64,000 nucleotides of DNA. Origin: Canna indica (lineage: Eukaryota > Streptophyta > Magnoliopsida > Zingiberales > Cannaceae). This document shows positions 12,536-24,390 of this stretch, piece by piece. Under the pieces are notes generated by a model. It was not told the origin of the DNA. It saw only the letters and a list, made by a program, of their open reading frames with translations, and did no database searches. Location of the stretch: assembly GCA_034359265.1 (NCBI GenBank), contig CP136896.1:12059501-12123500 (forward strand), given 5' to 3'. How positions within the stretch are numbered: the stretch's first letter is position 1; every line of letters starts with the position of its first letter. Position numbers and translations under genes: made by a program.

Positions 12536-14794
12536 TCAGTGTGTTCCGCCATTTAGAGCAGTATTGCTTGCATCCCTGAAACAATTCAAATTAAAGAGGA
12601 ACATGGAATCAACTTCATATCTAGGCAGAGACAAGCTCATAAAAACACAGTACAGTATTAGTCCATACACAGAATCATCTTTTGCACTTCTTTTGTCTTT
12701 GTCAACATCATCTTGAGCTGATCTTACAGGAGTTTTCTTTGTCTGCAACTTTGGGAGAGGCATTTTGTATTGCATCTTTTGAAGCCGTGCAAATCTCTGC
12801 ATATTCTGTTGTCCTTTCCTTTGTGTATTTTTTGCAGCAACTACTTCAGCTAATGCCTTCTGAAGAGCAGCCTTAGCAACCTTATATATCTCAGAAGACA
12901 TAGCCCCTTCAATTCCATATTTGACAGCATCAAGACAAAGATCATTATACCAAGCAACTAGACAATCTTGAAAATTAGATCCATTTTCAATAGCCCGCTC
13001 ATCTAGGACAATACAACTTGTGGCATTCCTAGTCCATCGCTTCAAGATGTAGTACTGAGGTAGTACACGTATCCCAACAATAAAGAAAACCCTCAATATA
13101 TGCCTGCATAAAATGCCAGAACTCTCAAACTTGTAACAACTACAGCTTGCTTTCTTATCAGACTCAGCAAAATGTACAATGTAGGTCCTTCGGTTGTCCT
13201 CTTTGGCTACACCATATTTGCTATTGGGACCATCCTCAATCTTATCAGCATAGTAACCTAATGATTCAATAAATTCCTCTTGGAACTTGTCAAATATTTC
13301 CTTTGTATAAACATCAGCAGCTTGTTTTTCAATAGGTGATGGGGTTCTTAAAAGAGGTTTAGTATAAGCAGCAGCAAAATCTGCTTGAGCTTCCTTCTCA
13401 TACTGTGTTGCCATCTCTTGATCGAATCGTGCAATAAATACAAGTAGGGATGTTTTTGAATTGAAGTTTCTCTTAAAAAATTTGTTCAGGCTTTCTGATC
13501 GCTGTGCTGCAGATATTTCTGGGAAAAACATGCCCTTCTGATAAGCTGGAGCCCATTGATGGCGAACTTCATTCAGTGACTGTAACCATGCATTATCCCA
13601 AAGATTATACTTGTCAAGAATGAACTCCCAACGACTGTCAAATTCTTCCACAGTTTCAGTAAGGTTAATGCATTCTTTTAAATCCCTTTTTAAGGTGGCA
13701 TATTTTAAATAAACATCTGATAACTTCTGCTTGCACCTGCTCAAAATGTGCCAGTTGCAAAATCGGTGACATGTGCTTGGGAATACCCTTCTAATGGCTC
13801 CTTCCAAGGCCTTATCTCGATCAGTAACTAATGTATCTGGATGGTGCCCACCCATGGCTGAAAGCCACGTCTCAAACAGCCAAACATATGAACCCTTTGT
13901 TTCATCCATAAGAAGTGCACACCCAAAAGTGACACTCTGCAGATGATTGTTTACACCTCTGAATGTAGCAAATGGCATCATGTACTTTGTCTTCTTATAT
14001 GTTGTATCGAATGTCACAGCATCACCAAAGTACTGATAAGCCATCCTAGCTTTAGCATCAGCCCAGAAAACATTGGTCATGCAATTATTGTTGTCAACCT
14101 GAATTGCATAAAAGAAAGCAGGATTCTCAGCTTGCATTCTCTTTAAATATTCCAAGAGTCCCTGGGCTTCGCCGCCCTCCCCGAAAGGATTTACTCTGAT
14201 TCCTCTATTGAAATTTTTTAGATTACTAAATCCTCCACTGGATGTTGCAGGTAGTAATGCTGAATTATTTTCGATTATCGGATTATCAACAGGAGGCCGA
14301 ACTTTACCAGGGAATGCCACCATATGGGTGTGCTCAGTAATGAGCTTCGTAACAACCCATTTCCCATGATCCTTACGGATCACTTCAATCATTGCCATGC
14401 AGCCCTCCCTTGTGGTCCCACGTTTCCTCTTCTTCTTGCCATCATCATATATTACCCTTTTTGAATGGAACCCCTCCCTCGTGCACACGAAGCGCCGCAT
14501 GATAACAGTATCATCCTTCCTTGACCGGCGTGACTTGTTCATGCGGACCCCAAAACCCACGCGATTAGCATAGGCTATGTAGTACTCCTTTGCAGATTCG
14601 TCAGAGTCAAACTCCATTCCAATGCATGGTTCCCCTATGTCAGCTCCATCCAAATTTAGCTCAATCCCAAGAGCACCAAGAGCTAAAGCCATTTGAGGAT
14701 CACTAGTGTTATCATTGAGATCCATACTGTTATCTCTTATCAACCCATCATCTTCGCTTAATGTTCCCTCCATTGCTCCAGAATCAATGACCAA
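12536..14794 (-). CDS. FAR1-RELATED SEQUENCE (FRS) family protein
   Basis: FRS proteins are plant transcription regulators domesticated from Mutator-like transposases; the founders FHY3/FAR1 act in far-red light signalling. I read two exons: 12669-14794 and 12536-12575 (minus). The 93-bp GT-AG intron (12576-12668) is read through by the long open frame but gives 721 residues when removed, ending DDSVDASNTALNGGTH. The FAR1 DNA-binding domain is about 56-157 (GMEFDSDESAKEYYIAYANRVGF, TREGC, EHTH). A MULE transposase-like core is about 255-350, with TFDTTY, VTDRD and CHRFCNWHI. A SWIM zinc finger is about 551-566 (CSCYKFESSGILCRHIL). A basic tail follows. No internal stop is seen. The start MVIDSGAMEG is the first in-frame ATG; MEGTLSEDD at residue 8 is an alternative. 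The subfamily is not resolved. Confidence 0.92.
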   Translation of the reverse strand: MVIDSGAMEGTLSEDDGLIRDNSMDLNDNTSDPQMALALGALGIELNLDGADIGEPCIGMEFDSDESAKEYYIAYANRVGFGVRMNKSRRSRKDDTVIMRRFVCTREGFHSKRVIYDDGKKKRKRGTTREGCMAMIEVIRKDHGKWVVTKLITEHTHMVAFPGKVRPPVDNPIIENNSALLPATSSGGFSNLKNFNRGIRVNPFGEGGEAQGLLEYLKRMQAENPAFFYAIQVDNNNCMTNVFWADAKARMAYQYFGDAVTFDTTYKKTKYMMPFATFRGVNNHLQSVTFGCALLMDETKGSYVWLFETWLSAMGGHHPDTLVTDRDKALEGAIRRVFPSTCHRFCNWHILSRCKQKLSDVYLKYATLKRDLKECINLTETVEEFDSRWEFILDKYNLWDNAWLQSLNEVRHQWAPAYQKGMFFPEISAAQRSESLNKFFKRNFNSKTSLLVFIARFDQEMATQYEKEAQADFAAAYTKPLLRTPSPIEKQAADVYTKEIFDKFQEEFIESLGYYADKIEDGPNSKYGVAKEDNRRTYIVHFAESDKKASCSCYKFESSGILCRHILRVFFIVGIRVLPQYYILKRWTRNATSCIVLDERAIENGSNFQDCLVAWYNDLCLDAVKYGIEGAMSSEIYKVAKAALQKALAEVVAAKNTQRKGQQNMQRFARLQKMQYKMPLPKLQTKKTPVRSAQDDVDKDKRSAKDDSVYGLILYCVFMSLSLPRYEVDSMFLFNLNCFRDASNTALNGGTH

Positions 14795-15363
14795 AAATTA
14801 TCCCATCTCTAAGTGAACCAAACCTCTACATGTGAAATTATGTTTTTTAAAAAAAGATATGATAAGTTATTCATCAAAAACTGCTAATTCACAAATGTAA
14901 CCTCATAAACTTTTAAACACCTCGTAATTCCCACGTTTACCTCATTTGACTTGTAATATGTGGGTAGTTTTAGAAAACAAATAATTGTTTACATTCTAAA
15001 CACAGTAAACCTTATTAAATGACCATTTATCATCCAATGTATCCTCACTGTGCATACAAACCAGTAGGACTCATTGATTAATGTACAAAATGCCTACTGG
15101 AAATTCCTATCGCCAGCCGAACGTCTGGTTATTAGTTATCTGTAAACTGATGAAGTTTATGAAGGAATTCATGGCCAAACTAGACAAACGACCAATTTAA
15201 ATATGTAGAATAGCAGTTGTCCAATTAGTTGACTTAGGAAGAATGGGCAAGCCTCAAAAACGTTACTCATAATCCAAATACCAAAAAAAAAAAAATTAAA
15301 CAATCTTGTGCAATACTGATAAAACGAGCTTCATTTCTACCTAATCCTCCAAGCCCAACAAAA

Positions 15364-15780
15364 CTATATCATTTTACACCATAGTTCATGCCGTTTAGGG
15401 CCACAAGGAAGAGAAGAAAAAGGAAGCACCTCGATAGCTGGTAAGAGCAATTCCTCCTCTTTGTAGGAAATCAAAGGCCTAACGACGGCAAGCAAACCAC
15501 TGCTGATGGTGGGTGGCGACGAAGACGCTGCTCGTCCAGGGGAACTAGTCTCTGGCCACGCACCCTCTATCCGACGAACAGCGATGGTGGCGGCGCAAAT
15601 CCGTTCCACGGTGATGAAAGATAGCAGATGCCGGCGACGGAACGAGAGGGAGGCGGAGAGGCAGTAGCTGCCAACAGGGCTCGGCAAAGATGGTTGAGCG
15701 ATCGCGTATGGTAGTGGATCGGAAACAAATGCTAGGGATTAGGAGCATTGGCTCTCTCCATTTGGGGATTTCTACAACGC
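15364..15780 (-). promoter_or_regulatory. Probable 5' leader exon and promoter of the FRS gene
   Basis: This GC-rich patch lies about 600 bp upstream of the FRS start codon in otherwise AT-rich DNA. On the minus strand it reads as a pyrimidine-rich leader with short upstream ATGs and a plausible splice donor (ATCGAG/GTGCTTCC, about 15432). It would join an acceptor just upstream of the coding exon (CACATGTAG, about 14829). Long frames in this patch show no family resemblance, so I treat it as untranslated. Transcript data would decide. Confidence 0.4.
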
Positions 15781-16258
15781 CGTCGGATTAAGATCATACG
15801 GTTGTCAAGCCTTGCATGTATTAATTTAACACCGCGAGAGGATGGAAGGATTTGAACGCAAAGGGAGGGAGAGTATATTTTAGGTGAGGATAAATTACTC
15901 TCATCTTCCTAATTATACTTTTAGAAAGAGGGGAAAAGGGCCGGATTTAATTTTTGAAGTATTGAAAAAAATATAAATTTGTTCATTAATTATATTTTTG
16001 ATCAAAATTATTCTCGACGTTACATAATTGAATCAATTTTATCTTTTTTCTTAACCGGAAGTCTACGTCAACAAACGGAAGTCAATGTGGCAAGTGAAGC
16101 TCGGCCACATAAGATGTCACGATGAAAAATAACACGTGACAATTATGTACTGACAAGGATAATTTTGGCCCAAAATATATTTAAGGGGCATTGCACCTTT
16201 TTCAATATTTTATGGGCAAATTTGCATATTTTTTAATATTTTAGTGGCAAATTTAATC

Positions 16259-16319
<61 letters not shown>
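16259..16319. repeat. (AT)n microsatellite
   Basis: About 30 uninterrupted AT dinucleotides lie inside the left part of the Mutator-like element. This is likely a length-variable locus. Confidence 0.95.
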
Positions 16320-16320
<1 letters not shown>

Positions 16321-16493
16321 CATTAACGTGATTTTAATTTACACTATAAGAATAATGTTGATATCATCTTTACCAAAATCAAGAAAATATAAACTTGACA
16401 ATTATACTTTGTATTGTAACTGAATTATTTACTCAAAGATATGAATTATCAGCTTTAGTAACTTGTCGTTGTATAAGAAATCAACCAACATAG

Positions 16494-16708
16494 TAGAGGT
16501 GAGTTCGGGTCGAGCCGGGTCGAGATTTGGTATGTATTGGTCCCGTCCTGATTTTTAGTCGGGACGCAAATATGTGTCTTAGTCTCGATCCCAAATATGA
16601 AGTATCCCGATTTTGTCATGGTCCCGTTCCAATTTTGAATTGGACGAGATTCTCTTCGAACTTTTGGGTTGGGCCGGACCGGGATGTCCCGACCCGTGCT
16701 CACCCCTA
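16494..16708. mobile_element. hAT-like miniature element (215 bp)
   Basis: The termini TAGAGGTGAGTTCGGGTCG and CGACCCGTGCTCACCCCTA are inverse complements with few mismatches. Flanks CAACATAG (16486-16493) and CAACATTG (16709-16716) form an 8-bp duplication with one mismatch, typical of hAT insertions. GC content is much higher than its surroundings. The element is nested inside the Mutator-like element and is therefore younger than it. It has no coding capacity. Confidence 0.82.
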
Positions 16709-17501
16709 CAACATTGCCTGCAATAGTAACTATGAGAAACTACAAACTAAAAAAAAAAGTCTCATTAATCTGGTAATAAACACATAAAATTAATAAATAG
16801 ATAAAAAATATAAAATAAATAGCAAATGATATCAAGAGCCAATATGTTAGCTAAATAAGACAACACCATCACGATTTACGTACAGACGCAAGCATTACCA
16901 CTTTGTTACTAATAATTAAATTTAATCAAGTTTTTATTTTAGTAATCAAGATATATCTTTTTGAATATTATTTTTGTTTCATCTTTAAAATTTATATTTC
17001 TTAAGAAATTCACTAAAGTATTTGTTTAAATTCTAAGGTACAAGTCAAACTTGCAGAAATCATGCAATTGACATAAAACACGTTGGCTCGATACCATATA
17101 GATTTTATTAAAGAAAAAATGGGCAATTTTGCCCTTGAAGTATTGAAAAATGGTGTAAATTTGCCCTAAAGTTTTGAAAAATGTGCAAATTTGCTTCTTA
17201 AATATGTTTTGGGCCAAAATTATCATTGTCAGTACATAATTGTCATGTGTCATTTTTCATCATGGCATCTTATGTGGCCGAGCTACACTTGCCACATTGG
17301 CTTATATTTGTTGACGTGGACTTTCATTAAAAAAAAGGTAAAAATGATCAAATTATGTAATGTCGATGATAATTTTGGTCAAAAACATAGTTAAGAGACA
17401 AATTTACACCTTTTTCAATACTTCAGGAGCAATTTTAGCTCTTTTCCCTAGAAAGATGTTATATTTTAGTTGAGGACAAATTATACTCTCATCCTTCCTA
17501 C

Positions 17502-17979
17502 CTAGAGATGGCAATGGGTCATGCCCCGGCTAGTCCAGGTAGGCCCATTGCATGTGGGTTCATGCCTGGCACGACTCGAGTAAAATTCAGGTCATGCTAT
17601 GCACGACTCGAGTAAAATTTAGGTCATGCTAGGCACGACCCAGCTTTCCAAAGGGGTGGCCCAGCTTGGCACGAGGCTCGCCCCTTCGATCTCGGGGCTT
17701 GGCTTGGGCCAGCCCATCGCCAGCCTAGCTTGGCATACACCGGCCTATGCTTGGCATAGGCTAGACTATCGTTGGCATAGCGCCGCCCCTAGCCTAGGCA
17801 TGGCGGAGTGCCAGGGTTGGCCTCTCTGTGCCAGGCTCGGCACGTCTGCCGTGCTCAGCACGACACATACTCGGGTTGTTCTCGGCATGGCTCAAAAAAT
17901 TTCAAGACGAGTCAAGCATGTCCCTTTTCGAGCCGGGTTCGTGCCGCCCATGGGCGGACCCAACCCATTGAAACATCTA
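17502..17979. mobile_element. hAT-like non-autonomous element (478 bp)
   Basis: The ends CTAGAGATGGCAATGGGTC and GACCCAACCCATTGAAACATCTA are imperfect inverse repeats. Flanks CTTCCTAC (17494-17501) and CTTCTTAC (17980-17987) give an 8-bp duplication with one mismatch. The interior is built from GC-rich runs of the type GGCTTGGCATAGGC / TTGGCACGA that recur as direct and inverted repeats. A 137-codon open frame runs across the element and out of its right end (17626-18039); it follows the repeat composition and I do not regard it as a gene. Confidence 0.75.
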
Positions 17980-17987
17980 CTTCTTAC

Positions 17988-19313
17988 TATTTCTTACTAT
18001 CTTATGTCGCAACCTAAAATCAAAGTTAAAAGAGAATAAACTCAAAATGATAAATGTTGTGGCCGCGTAAAAGAGCGTCGAAGGCTGGAAGTCTAGGACA
18101 CAAAAGCAAAAGTCTGGAGTCGCGTTGGGGGAAGGGGGAATTGGAGGCGATTGTGATCGTACAAGAGGGTGTCGTAGGCTGGAAGCCTAAAACGTTGGTT
18201 GTCAATGATAGACTCATAAAAAAAAAATCATTCAGAGTTATACAAGAAGTTTTCTTATTACAAAGCCACAGATTGATGGAAATGATCACCCAAACGTATT
18301 ATCCATAGATTTTATAATCTTTCTAGATTAGGTCAAATAAATTCCAGATCAAATAAAAGGAATTGTCAAGCGTATATTGGGTGCGGAGATTGAAGTCATG
18401 TGGAGAGAAATGTCAGGGAGAGGGGAAAATTAGGGTAGTTGCCTCCGCTATGTTCCTCGTTTTACTATATCATATTTTTACTTTTTACTTTTTGAAAAAA
18501 AAAATTAATTTTGAAATAATAATTTTATTTTCTCAGGTAAGTTATCAAACTTCTTTAATTTTTCACTCCCTCCTCTCCCTCCCCTCCCTCTGATATGTCA
18601 ATTTCTAATTATTTTACAATAATAACCAACAATGATGATCACCTTAAAGATCTTGTCTCTACATGTCAAGAAGTTATTTGCACTGCCATTTTAACAATGA
18701 GCATCTGAACCAAAAGATTATATATGGGTAGTGTACACATATTGTATTGAACATATTTTGACATAGTACAAGTTAGAATGAGCCAAATGTCTACTTCTAG
18801 TTGCAAAAAAAGAGTCTACTTCTAGCTAGGAAAAAAAAAAAAGCGCTTCATGCAAATTAAACCGCAAAGCAAGTTGTTGGATATGCCGACTCAAATCCAA
18901 CGTCTATCAATCGTCTCATAATGGAGTGGCCATTTGGTTCGTCTTTGGTCACCAAGAGACTGGAGCGCTGTGGAGAGAGCTAGAGAAGCCTCTGATGCTT
19001 ACGGAACATCACCAAGCTAGAAACCCTTTGGTAGTTGTTCATCACCATCGTCGAAGCATTGGTGGTAGGCTGGCAGCAGCGTAACTATGATAGTGACGCC
19101 CACAAGCCTGTTGATGGCAAGGTAGTTGCTGATAGAGGTCAGAGATGTTGTAGTCTCAGGCGATGTTGGCTTAGATCTTTTAGTAGTCACGCTAGATGGT
19201 CTTCTCGACCATGTGGCAATTAACAAACAGAGTTGCGACGCTTGAGGTGGCTCAATGCGCAAATGGAGAGATTAAAGGCGAGTTGAAGCGAGAGCTCGTA
19301 AAATTGAGCCTTG
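17988..19313. other. Unassigned intergenic DNA
   Basis: No gene or element with recognisable ends is seen. Patches of moderate GC at about 18055-18200 and 18990-19250 contain short open frames without family resemblance. Confidence 0.3.
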
Positions 19314-20223
19314 TCCTATGGAGCATGAATAGACATTAATTTCAAAGCATGCTTTATTTCTATTTTTTTTTTAATATGTGACCTTTCGACTCTTCACGTC
19401 ACATCTACCAAGCCAACTTCTTCTTCGTGTGAACCCAGACTTCCTATAAATGAATATGAGGTGACTAGCTGTGAACCTAATATATGTAATATTGAACCAA
19501 TGAACAACAGCGGTGAATCAAAATCTTATATTTGTTTAAATAAAAATTAGACAGAAGATGAACACCCTAATATTCATCAATCTGAAATTTTTATTAGTGG
19601 ACCTGGGCTTCCTACAAATGACCCTGAAGGTTAACAACCCAATATGCATCTAACTTGAAAATTTTATTAGTGAACTTGGGCTAGCTAATATGTGTAACAC
19701 TAAACCAAGGAATTAATAATAGTGGTGAATCTAAATTTTATATTTGTTTCAATAAAAACTAGGTAAAATATTCCAATATACATCAATTGGAAATTTTATT
19801 AGTGAACCTGAGCTTTCTACAAATAAACCTGAGATGACTAACTGTGAATCTAATATGAGTAACACTGAACCAAGGAACAATAGTGGTGGATCTAAATTTT
19901 ACATTTGTTCAAATAGAAACTAAGCAGAACATCCCAATATGCATCAACTTGGAAATTTTGTTAGTGAACTTGGGCTTCGTACAAATGAACCTAAGATGAC
20001 TAACTGTAAACCTAATCTGGGTAAAATTGAACCAAAAAATAGAAGTAGTGAATCTAAATCTTATATTGGATATGGAGAGAAGAAGTTGGCTTCATGTGAT
20101 GGAGAAAAAGCTGGCTTGATAGATATATGTAACATGGGAAGCTGAAAGGTCACATGTTTAAAAAATAAAAGTAAAGCATGCTTTGAGATTAGTGTCTATT
20201 CATCCAAGCCATGCTCCATAGGA
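19314..20223. repeat. Inverted-repeat-bounded block of decayed tandem repeats
   Basis: The outer arms are inverted copies of about 85 bp: 19314-19398 (TCCTATGGAGCATGAATAGA, AAAGCATGCTTTA, ATGTGACCTTTC) and 20141-20223. Between them at least four diverged copies of a unit of about 160-190 bp occur, with anchors at about 19430, 19600, 19790 and 19960. Each contains the equivalent of GAACCTGGGCTTCCTACAAATGA and AACAATAGTGGTGAATC. One frame of the consensus reads PGLPTNEPEMTNCEPN...NNSGESKSYIC, which suggests the unit once coded, but every copy has stops. I cannot name the element class. Confidence 0.6.
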
Positions 20224-21609
20224 ATCACTATGGTGCACGACACCATAGTAGTTTTACCCATATTAAAGTGGGGTCGATGTGTATAAGGCTTTAAAGTGGA
20301 GAGAGAGATAGAAAAAAAATGTACGATATAATTATAACAAACAAATAATTGAATTGATTTGAAAAAAAAACCCAAAAATTTAGAAAATATTTAAGTAATT
20401 TTTCAAAAAATATTATTTGATACATGTATGATTAAAATATTTTATCTTAAAATATTGGACTTTAGAAGACACTTTTTAAAAGTACGTGAGGGGGTTCTTC
20501 CTAAACTATCTTTAAAAAATTTTAGAAATGTAAAACAATAAAAGGAAGAGCCTAAATTCAATGTTTATGCATGTTTTTCTTTGTGCTTTTGAATTGGATA
20601 GTTAATCTTAGTTGGGAGTGTGTGTTGTTTTTTCACACTATCTAAAGAATTTTGGAAGTTAATTTTGACACTAACGACGCAATTGAATATAATACTAGTC
20701 ATCCCTAAATCACCCAGTGCTTGTTTGCTTTATAGAATTAAGGAAGATATGATAAAATATGAATTTGAATTTATTATTTATTTAGTATATTGATTAAAAA
20801 AAATAGGATTAGAATAATATAAGATTAATATGATATCTGATGTATATCAAATTTAAAAAATTTATATTTAATTTTTTTTCATTTATTATTTAATTTTATT
20901 TTATCATGTTTAATGAAACAAATATACCATAAATTTACATAAAGTCAAGATATTCAACTCACATGTTTAAATAGTTTTAATTTGAATTTTAAAAGATCCA
21001 CTGCTTTTCCATATTTTCAAGAAAAAAAGTAAAATATAACTTGCAATGAACACATTTGGTTTTGCCAAAATAAATTCAACTTCTGAATATTTTATCCATA
21101 ATGTTCCACAACTGTTATATAAAAAAGTCTCAAAATATATTATAAAATTGTATGCTTCAAAACTATTTAATTAATACTATCACACTCCTCCTAGGGTCAC
21201 TTCACATTGAGGTTGCCATCACGTCAGAGAGCGCACGATAAGGATAAAAAGACAATTACAAGGACCGGAATTTGCCACCAAATAACAAGGGAAAGTTAAA
21301 TAACTCAAACATATCAAATAGGAAACGAAAAGTAGCTATCTAAACTTTAGAATAATAGGGTGTGCTGCATCCTCTGCTACAGACGGTGGTGGATCTGAAA
21401 AGATTTATTAGCGAAGATAAATTAATACATAAATTTTTAAGATTTTAAACTTAAGCTAATTTTAATAATCAGCCTCTATGTGTTTTCATATTTTAAAATC
21501 GTTCCATAATTTTTTTTTGTTGTCAATATTATCAAATATTCTCTTTTTAATGTAAGTACGTAACAAATAATAATTTAATCTTTCATCTTCCATGTGATTG
21601 CATTATTTT
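20224..21609. other. AT-rich intergenic DNA
   Basis: I see no gene, no clear repeat with ends and no conserved motif here. Confidence 0.3.
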
Positions 21610-22062
21610 TTTAGGAAAAAAAACTTGCATTCTATTAAAGAATAATAAAAAGATACGGGTATAGCAAAACAAGTAGGAGAAAAGACAGAGAACAAAAGAA
21701 GAAAAGAAAAACATAAATCCAAAAACAAAGTTCAACCATAACATAAGTTAAAAAAATGAGGCGACATCAATTGTTGTCGACTAAGGGGTGAAGTTTTTGT
21801 TATCAAATACTTGATTATTTCTTTCAACCCAAATGAATCAGCACCCGACTAAGATAAGTTTAGCTCTCAATTTGTCATAAACGGACAACCTTCTTTGATT
21901 ACCTTCCCGATATAATGTAAAGATGGAGAAGTGTTGTTTTTTAGTAAAGAGAGGAACAACTCCCATGAGATTGCATAATTTAACTTTTATAAAATTCATA
22001 GTGAAAAAAGTCAACATTTGTTGTTGTCTATTCTTTAAATAAATCAAACAATCATTCATATA
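21610..22062 (-). pseudogene. Possible 3' end of a LINE retrotransposon
   Basis: On the minus strand the open frame ending at 21838, continued through one stop, reads LILVGC(stop)FIWVERNNQVFDNKNF. This resembles the C-terminal zf-RVT/WxIWxERNxRxF motif found near the end of plant LINE reverse-transcriptase proteins. The preceding KAKLILVG-type context and a terminal run of A (on the minus strand near 21613) fit a truncated LINE. Stops and loss of the reverse transcriptase itself show it is dead. The similarity is short, so other origins remain possible. Confidence 0.4.
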
Positions 22063-23679
22063 TCTACTTGCTAAAAATTTATTTATTTGACAAATTTGCT
22101 AAAAAAAATATCCGGTGCCGATTGTCTTAATTAAAAGGTAGAGCTCGAACATAAGAGAACAAAGAAACAAATTTAAAACAACAAATAACAATTATGTTTT
22201 AATCCCATACTAGATGGGGGTGGCAAGAAACAAAATTTAAAAGAGGAAACAAGTTTGATTTCTCTCTCTAGTGAAAAAAAAATTGTACCCAAAATGATTA
22301 TTAATTGCACTTTTGGATTGCAATTTAAACTAACTCAAAGTACTTCAATATATCTTTCAAAAATTATGTTTATTTTATTTTTTAATTTTCAGTGGGGGCA
22401 ATTTAAATAACTCAAATGTTCCAATATATCTTGTTATTTATTTTTTTCTTAATTTTTAGTTTCAATTACCTTTTATAAAATTATATTTATTCAAGGGGGG
22501 GCATGGTCCCCACTGCCCCCATTGTAAATGGGTGACTGCTCTACTCTAACTAACTAGTCACCCTTAACTACTAACCAATACATGCGAAATTACGGTCAAC
22601 ACAAAACAAGTCAGTAGAAGGTTGAGTAAAATTATGGTAATATGTCAAACACTAAGGTAAACAATGGAATATGCATGATGCACTAGGGGTGGAAATGCTT
22701 TTGTTAACCACTTTATATATTTTATATATGAATAACGAAACCAGATTTGTTTACAAATTTTTCATCCAAAATTTCAATCAAAATCAATCGATTTTTAAAA
22801 TTACTATCCAAAACCAAAATCGATTAAATATGGTTATCAGACGGTTAACTGGTTACTAAAATAATGAAATAATTTTTTTTACAAAAATATAAGTAAAACT
22901 GATTTTGATTATTGGTTATCCACGATCCGATAACCAACACTGAACCAATTTTAAGTGGTTTTCTAAATTTACTAATTGTTCATGCTTGTGGATCGGAGTA
23001 GTCCGATCCGGCTTAGTGTCTCTCCTGGTCAGGTGCAACTCCAGCGAGGGGAGGAGGGGGGACTTGCAGAAGATACTCTGACGCTCAAGTTAATTAGTAA
23101 ATCTCCCAAGTGAAAGTAATGAAATTGAAACTTAGGTTACCTAAGGTATGCCGTGTCTGTATTTATTGCAGGTGGAGGTGATGACGCTGCTCGACAATTG
23201 CGGGAATATTGCTCAAAATGGGTCGAGGCTGATCTCGAAGATAGCGGGCATATAATGGTGTATCCCTCGTGATAAGGAAGGACGTGGATATCCTTGTATG
23301 GCTGGGTGGAGCCCCCGGGCGGAGCCATTTGGTTTGGCTCGAGTCAAGTTCAAGAGTACAGCCAGGTGGAGCCCTCGGGCGGAGCCGTTTGGTCTTGGCT
23401 CAATTTGGGTTGTAGGTGCTATTGGGTCTAATCTGAATGAGCCCAATAGTACTAGTCTAATCCACAGCCCTCGAGCTCGGTCGGAGTCTAGAGGATTGTG
23501 TGTCGAGCTCTAAGTGGTGCCGGCTTACGACCTCAGTTGGGTCATTGTCACGTGCAGGGCACGGGGCCTCTTACACGACTCTTAGTTATCTTGGCTGGAT
23601 GTGACATTTATGTGGAAGAGGAGGATGCTCTTCCGGATGCTTGCCACCTGTATGGTGGATATATCTTGACAGGAAAGTA
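22063..23679. other. Intergenic DNA, right half LTR-like
   Basis: From 22063 to about 22980 the sequence is AT-rich and unassigned; CACTAGGGGTGGAAATG at 22680 looks like one end of a hAT-like element whose other end I cannot find. From about 22990 to 23679 it becomes GC-richer, with a short duplicated segment (GGGTGGAGCCCCCGGGCGGAGCC and AGGTGGAGCCCTCGGGCGGAGCC). Phrases such as CTCTGACGCTCAAGTTA are typical of plant LTRs, so this may be an LTR fragment. Confidence 0.3.
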
Positions 23680-24261
23680 CACTACAAGAAAAGTGGGCTT
23701 TAGTGAGGGTCGCGACCCTCACTAAAACCCCATATGACCCTCACTAAAGGCTTTTAGTGAGGGTCACCCGGCCCTCACACGTCGTCAGGAAAAGTCTCAC
23801 CTATACTGGAAAAATCTCGTCACTAAAAGTATAGGTGAGACTTATGTCCCGACCCTCACTAAAAGGTGGCTTTCGTGAGGCAAAGTTGACCCTCACTAAT
23901 TCTTATATTTAGTGAGGGTTGCTGGTGACCCTCACTAAAAGTTAGTTTTCGTGAGGCAGAACCACTACTAGAAACTTCGTCTTCAGCAACGGCTATCAGC
24001 GACGGCCGCTCAAGCCGTTGCTATTTGCAACGGCATTCTTACGGCCGCTCGAGCCGTTGCAGAAAACTGTATCTGCAACGGCTTTCTAACGGAAAACCGA
24101 GCCGTTGCTGATTATTTTAATTATCAGCAACGGCTTCCGGACGGAAAGGTGAGCCGTTGCTGATATTTTAATTATCAGCAACGGCTTTCTAACGGATAAG
24201 TGAGCCGTTGCTGATGATAACTTATCAGCAACGACGTTCTAACGGGCGAGTGAGCCGTTGC

Positions 24262-24390
24262 TGATAAGTTTATATAGGGCACGCTCTCGCGCCCGACCCT
24301 TCTTCCTCCCGCTGCTGCCGCCGCCACTCGCCGCCGCTGCTGCCGCTGCTACCGACCGCTGCTTCCGACTTGTTCAGGTATGTCTCCTCC
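24262..24390 (+). promoter_or_regulatory. CACTA core promoter and leader (derivative copy)
   Basis: TTTATATAGGG (about 24270) follows the subterminal repeats and precedes a GC-rich leader (CCGACCCTTCTTCCTCCC) ending in a splice donor TTGTTCAG/GTATG at about 24377. The same TATA-leader-donor block occurs in the elements at 37524 and 38201, which supports function as the transposon promoter. Confidence 0.65.

Larger units (their letters stand above)
15931..17448. mobile_element. Non-autonomous Mutator-like element (1518 bp)
   Basis: The left arm starts GGGAAAAGGGCCGG and the right arm ends GCTCTTTTCCC. The arms of about 320-330 bp are inverted copies, sharing TGAAGTATTGAAAAA, GACAATTATGTACTGACA, GGCCACATAAGATG and ATTTTGGTC-type segments. 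Flanks TAGAAAGAG (15922-15930) and TAGAAAGAT (17449-17457) form a 9-bp duplication with one mismatch. The interior holds an (AT)n run (16259-16319) and a separate hAT-like insertion (16494-16708). No transposase is present. It lies about 170 bp beyond the FRS leader, so it may touch that promoter. Confidence 0.82.

Noticed and set aside
15545..15748. 67-codon frame upstream of the FRS gene considered as a protein
   Set aside because: Better explained as an upstream open frame in the FRS 5' leader; no conserved motif.
17626..18039. 137-codon open frame
   Set aside because: It follows the GC-rich internal repeats of a hAT-like element with an 8-bp target duplication, runs past the element's right end, and has no family resemblance.
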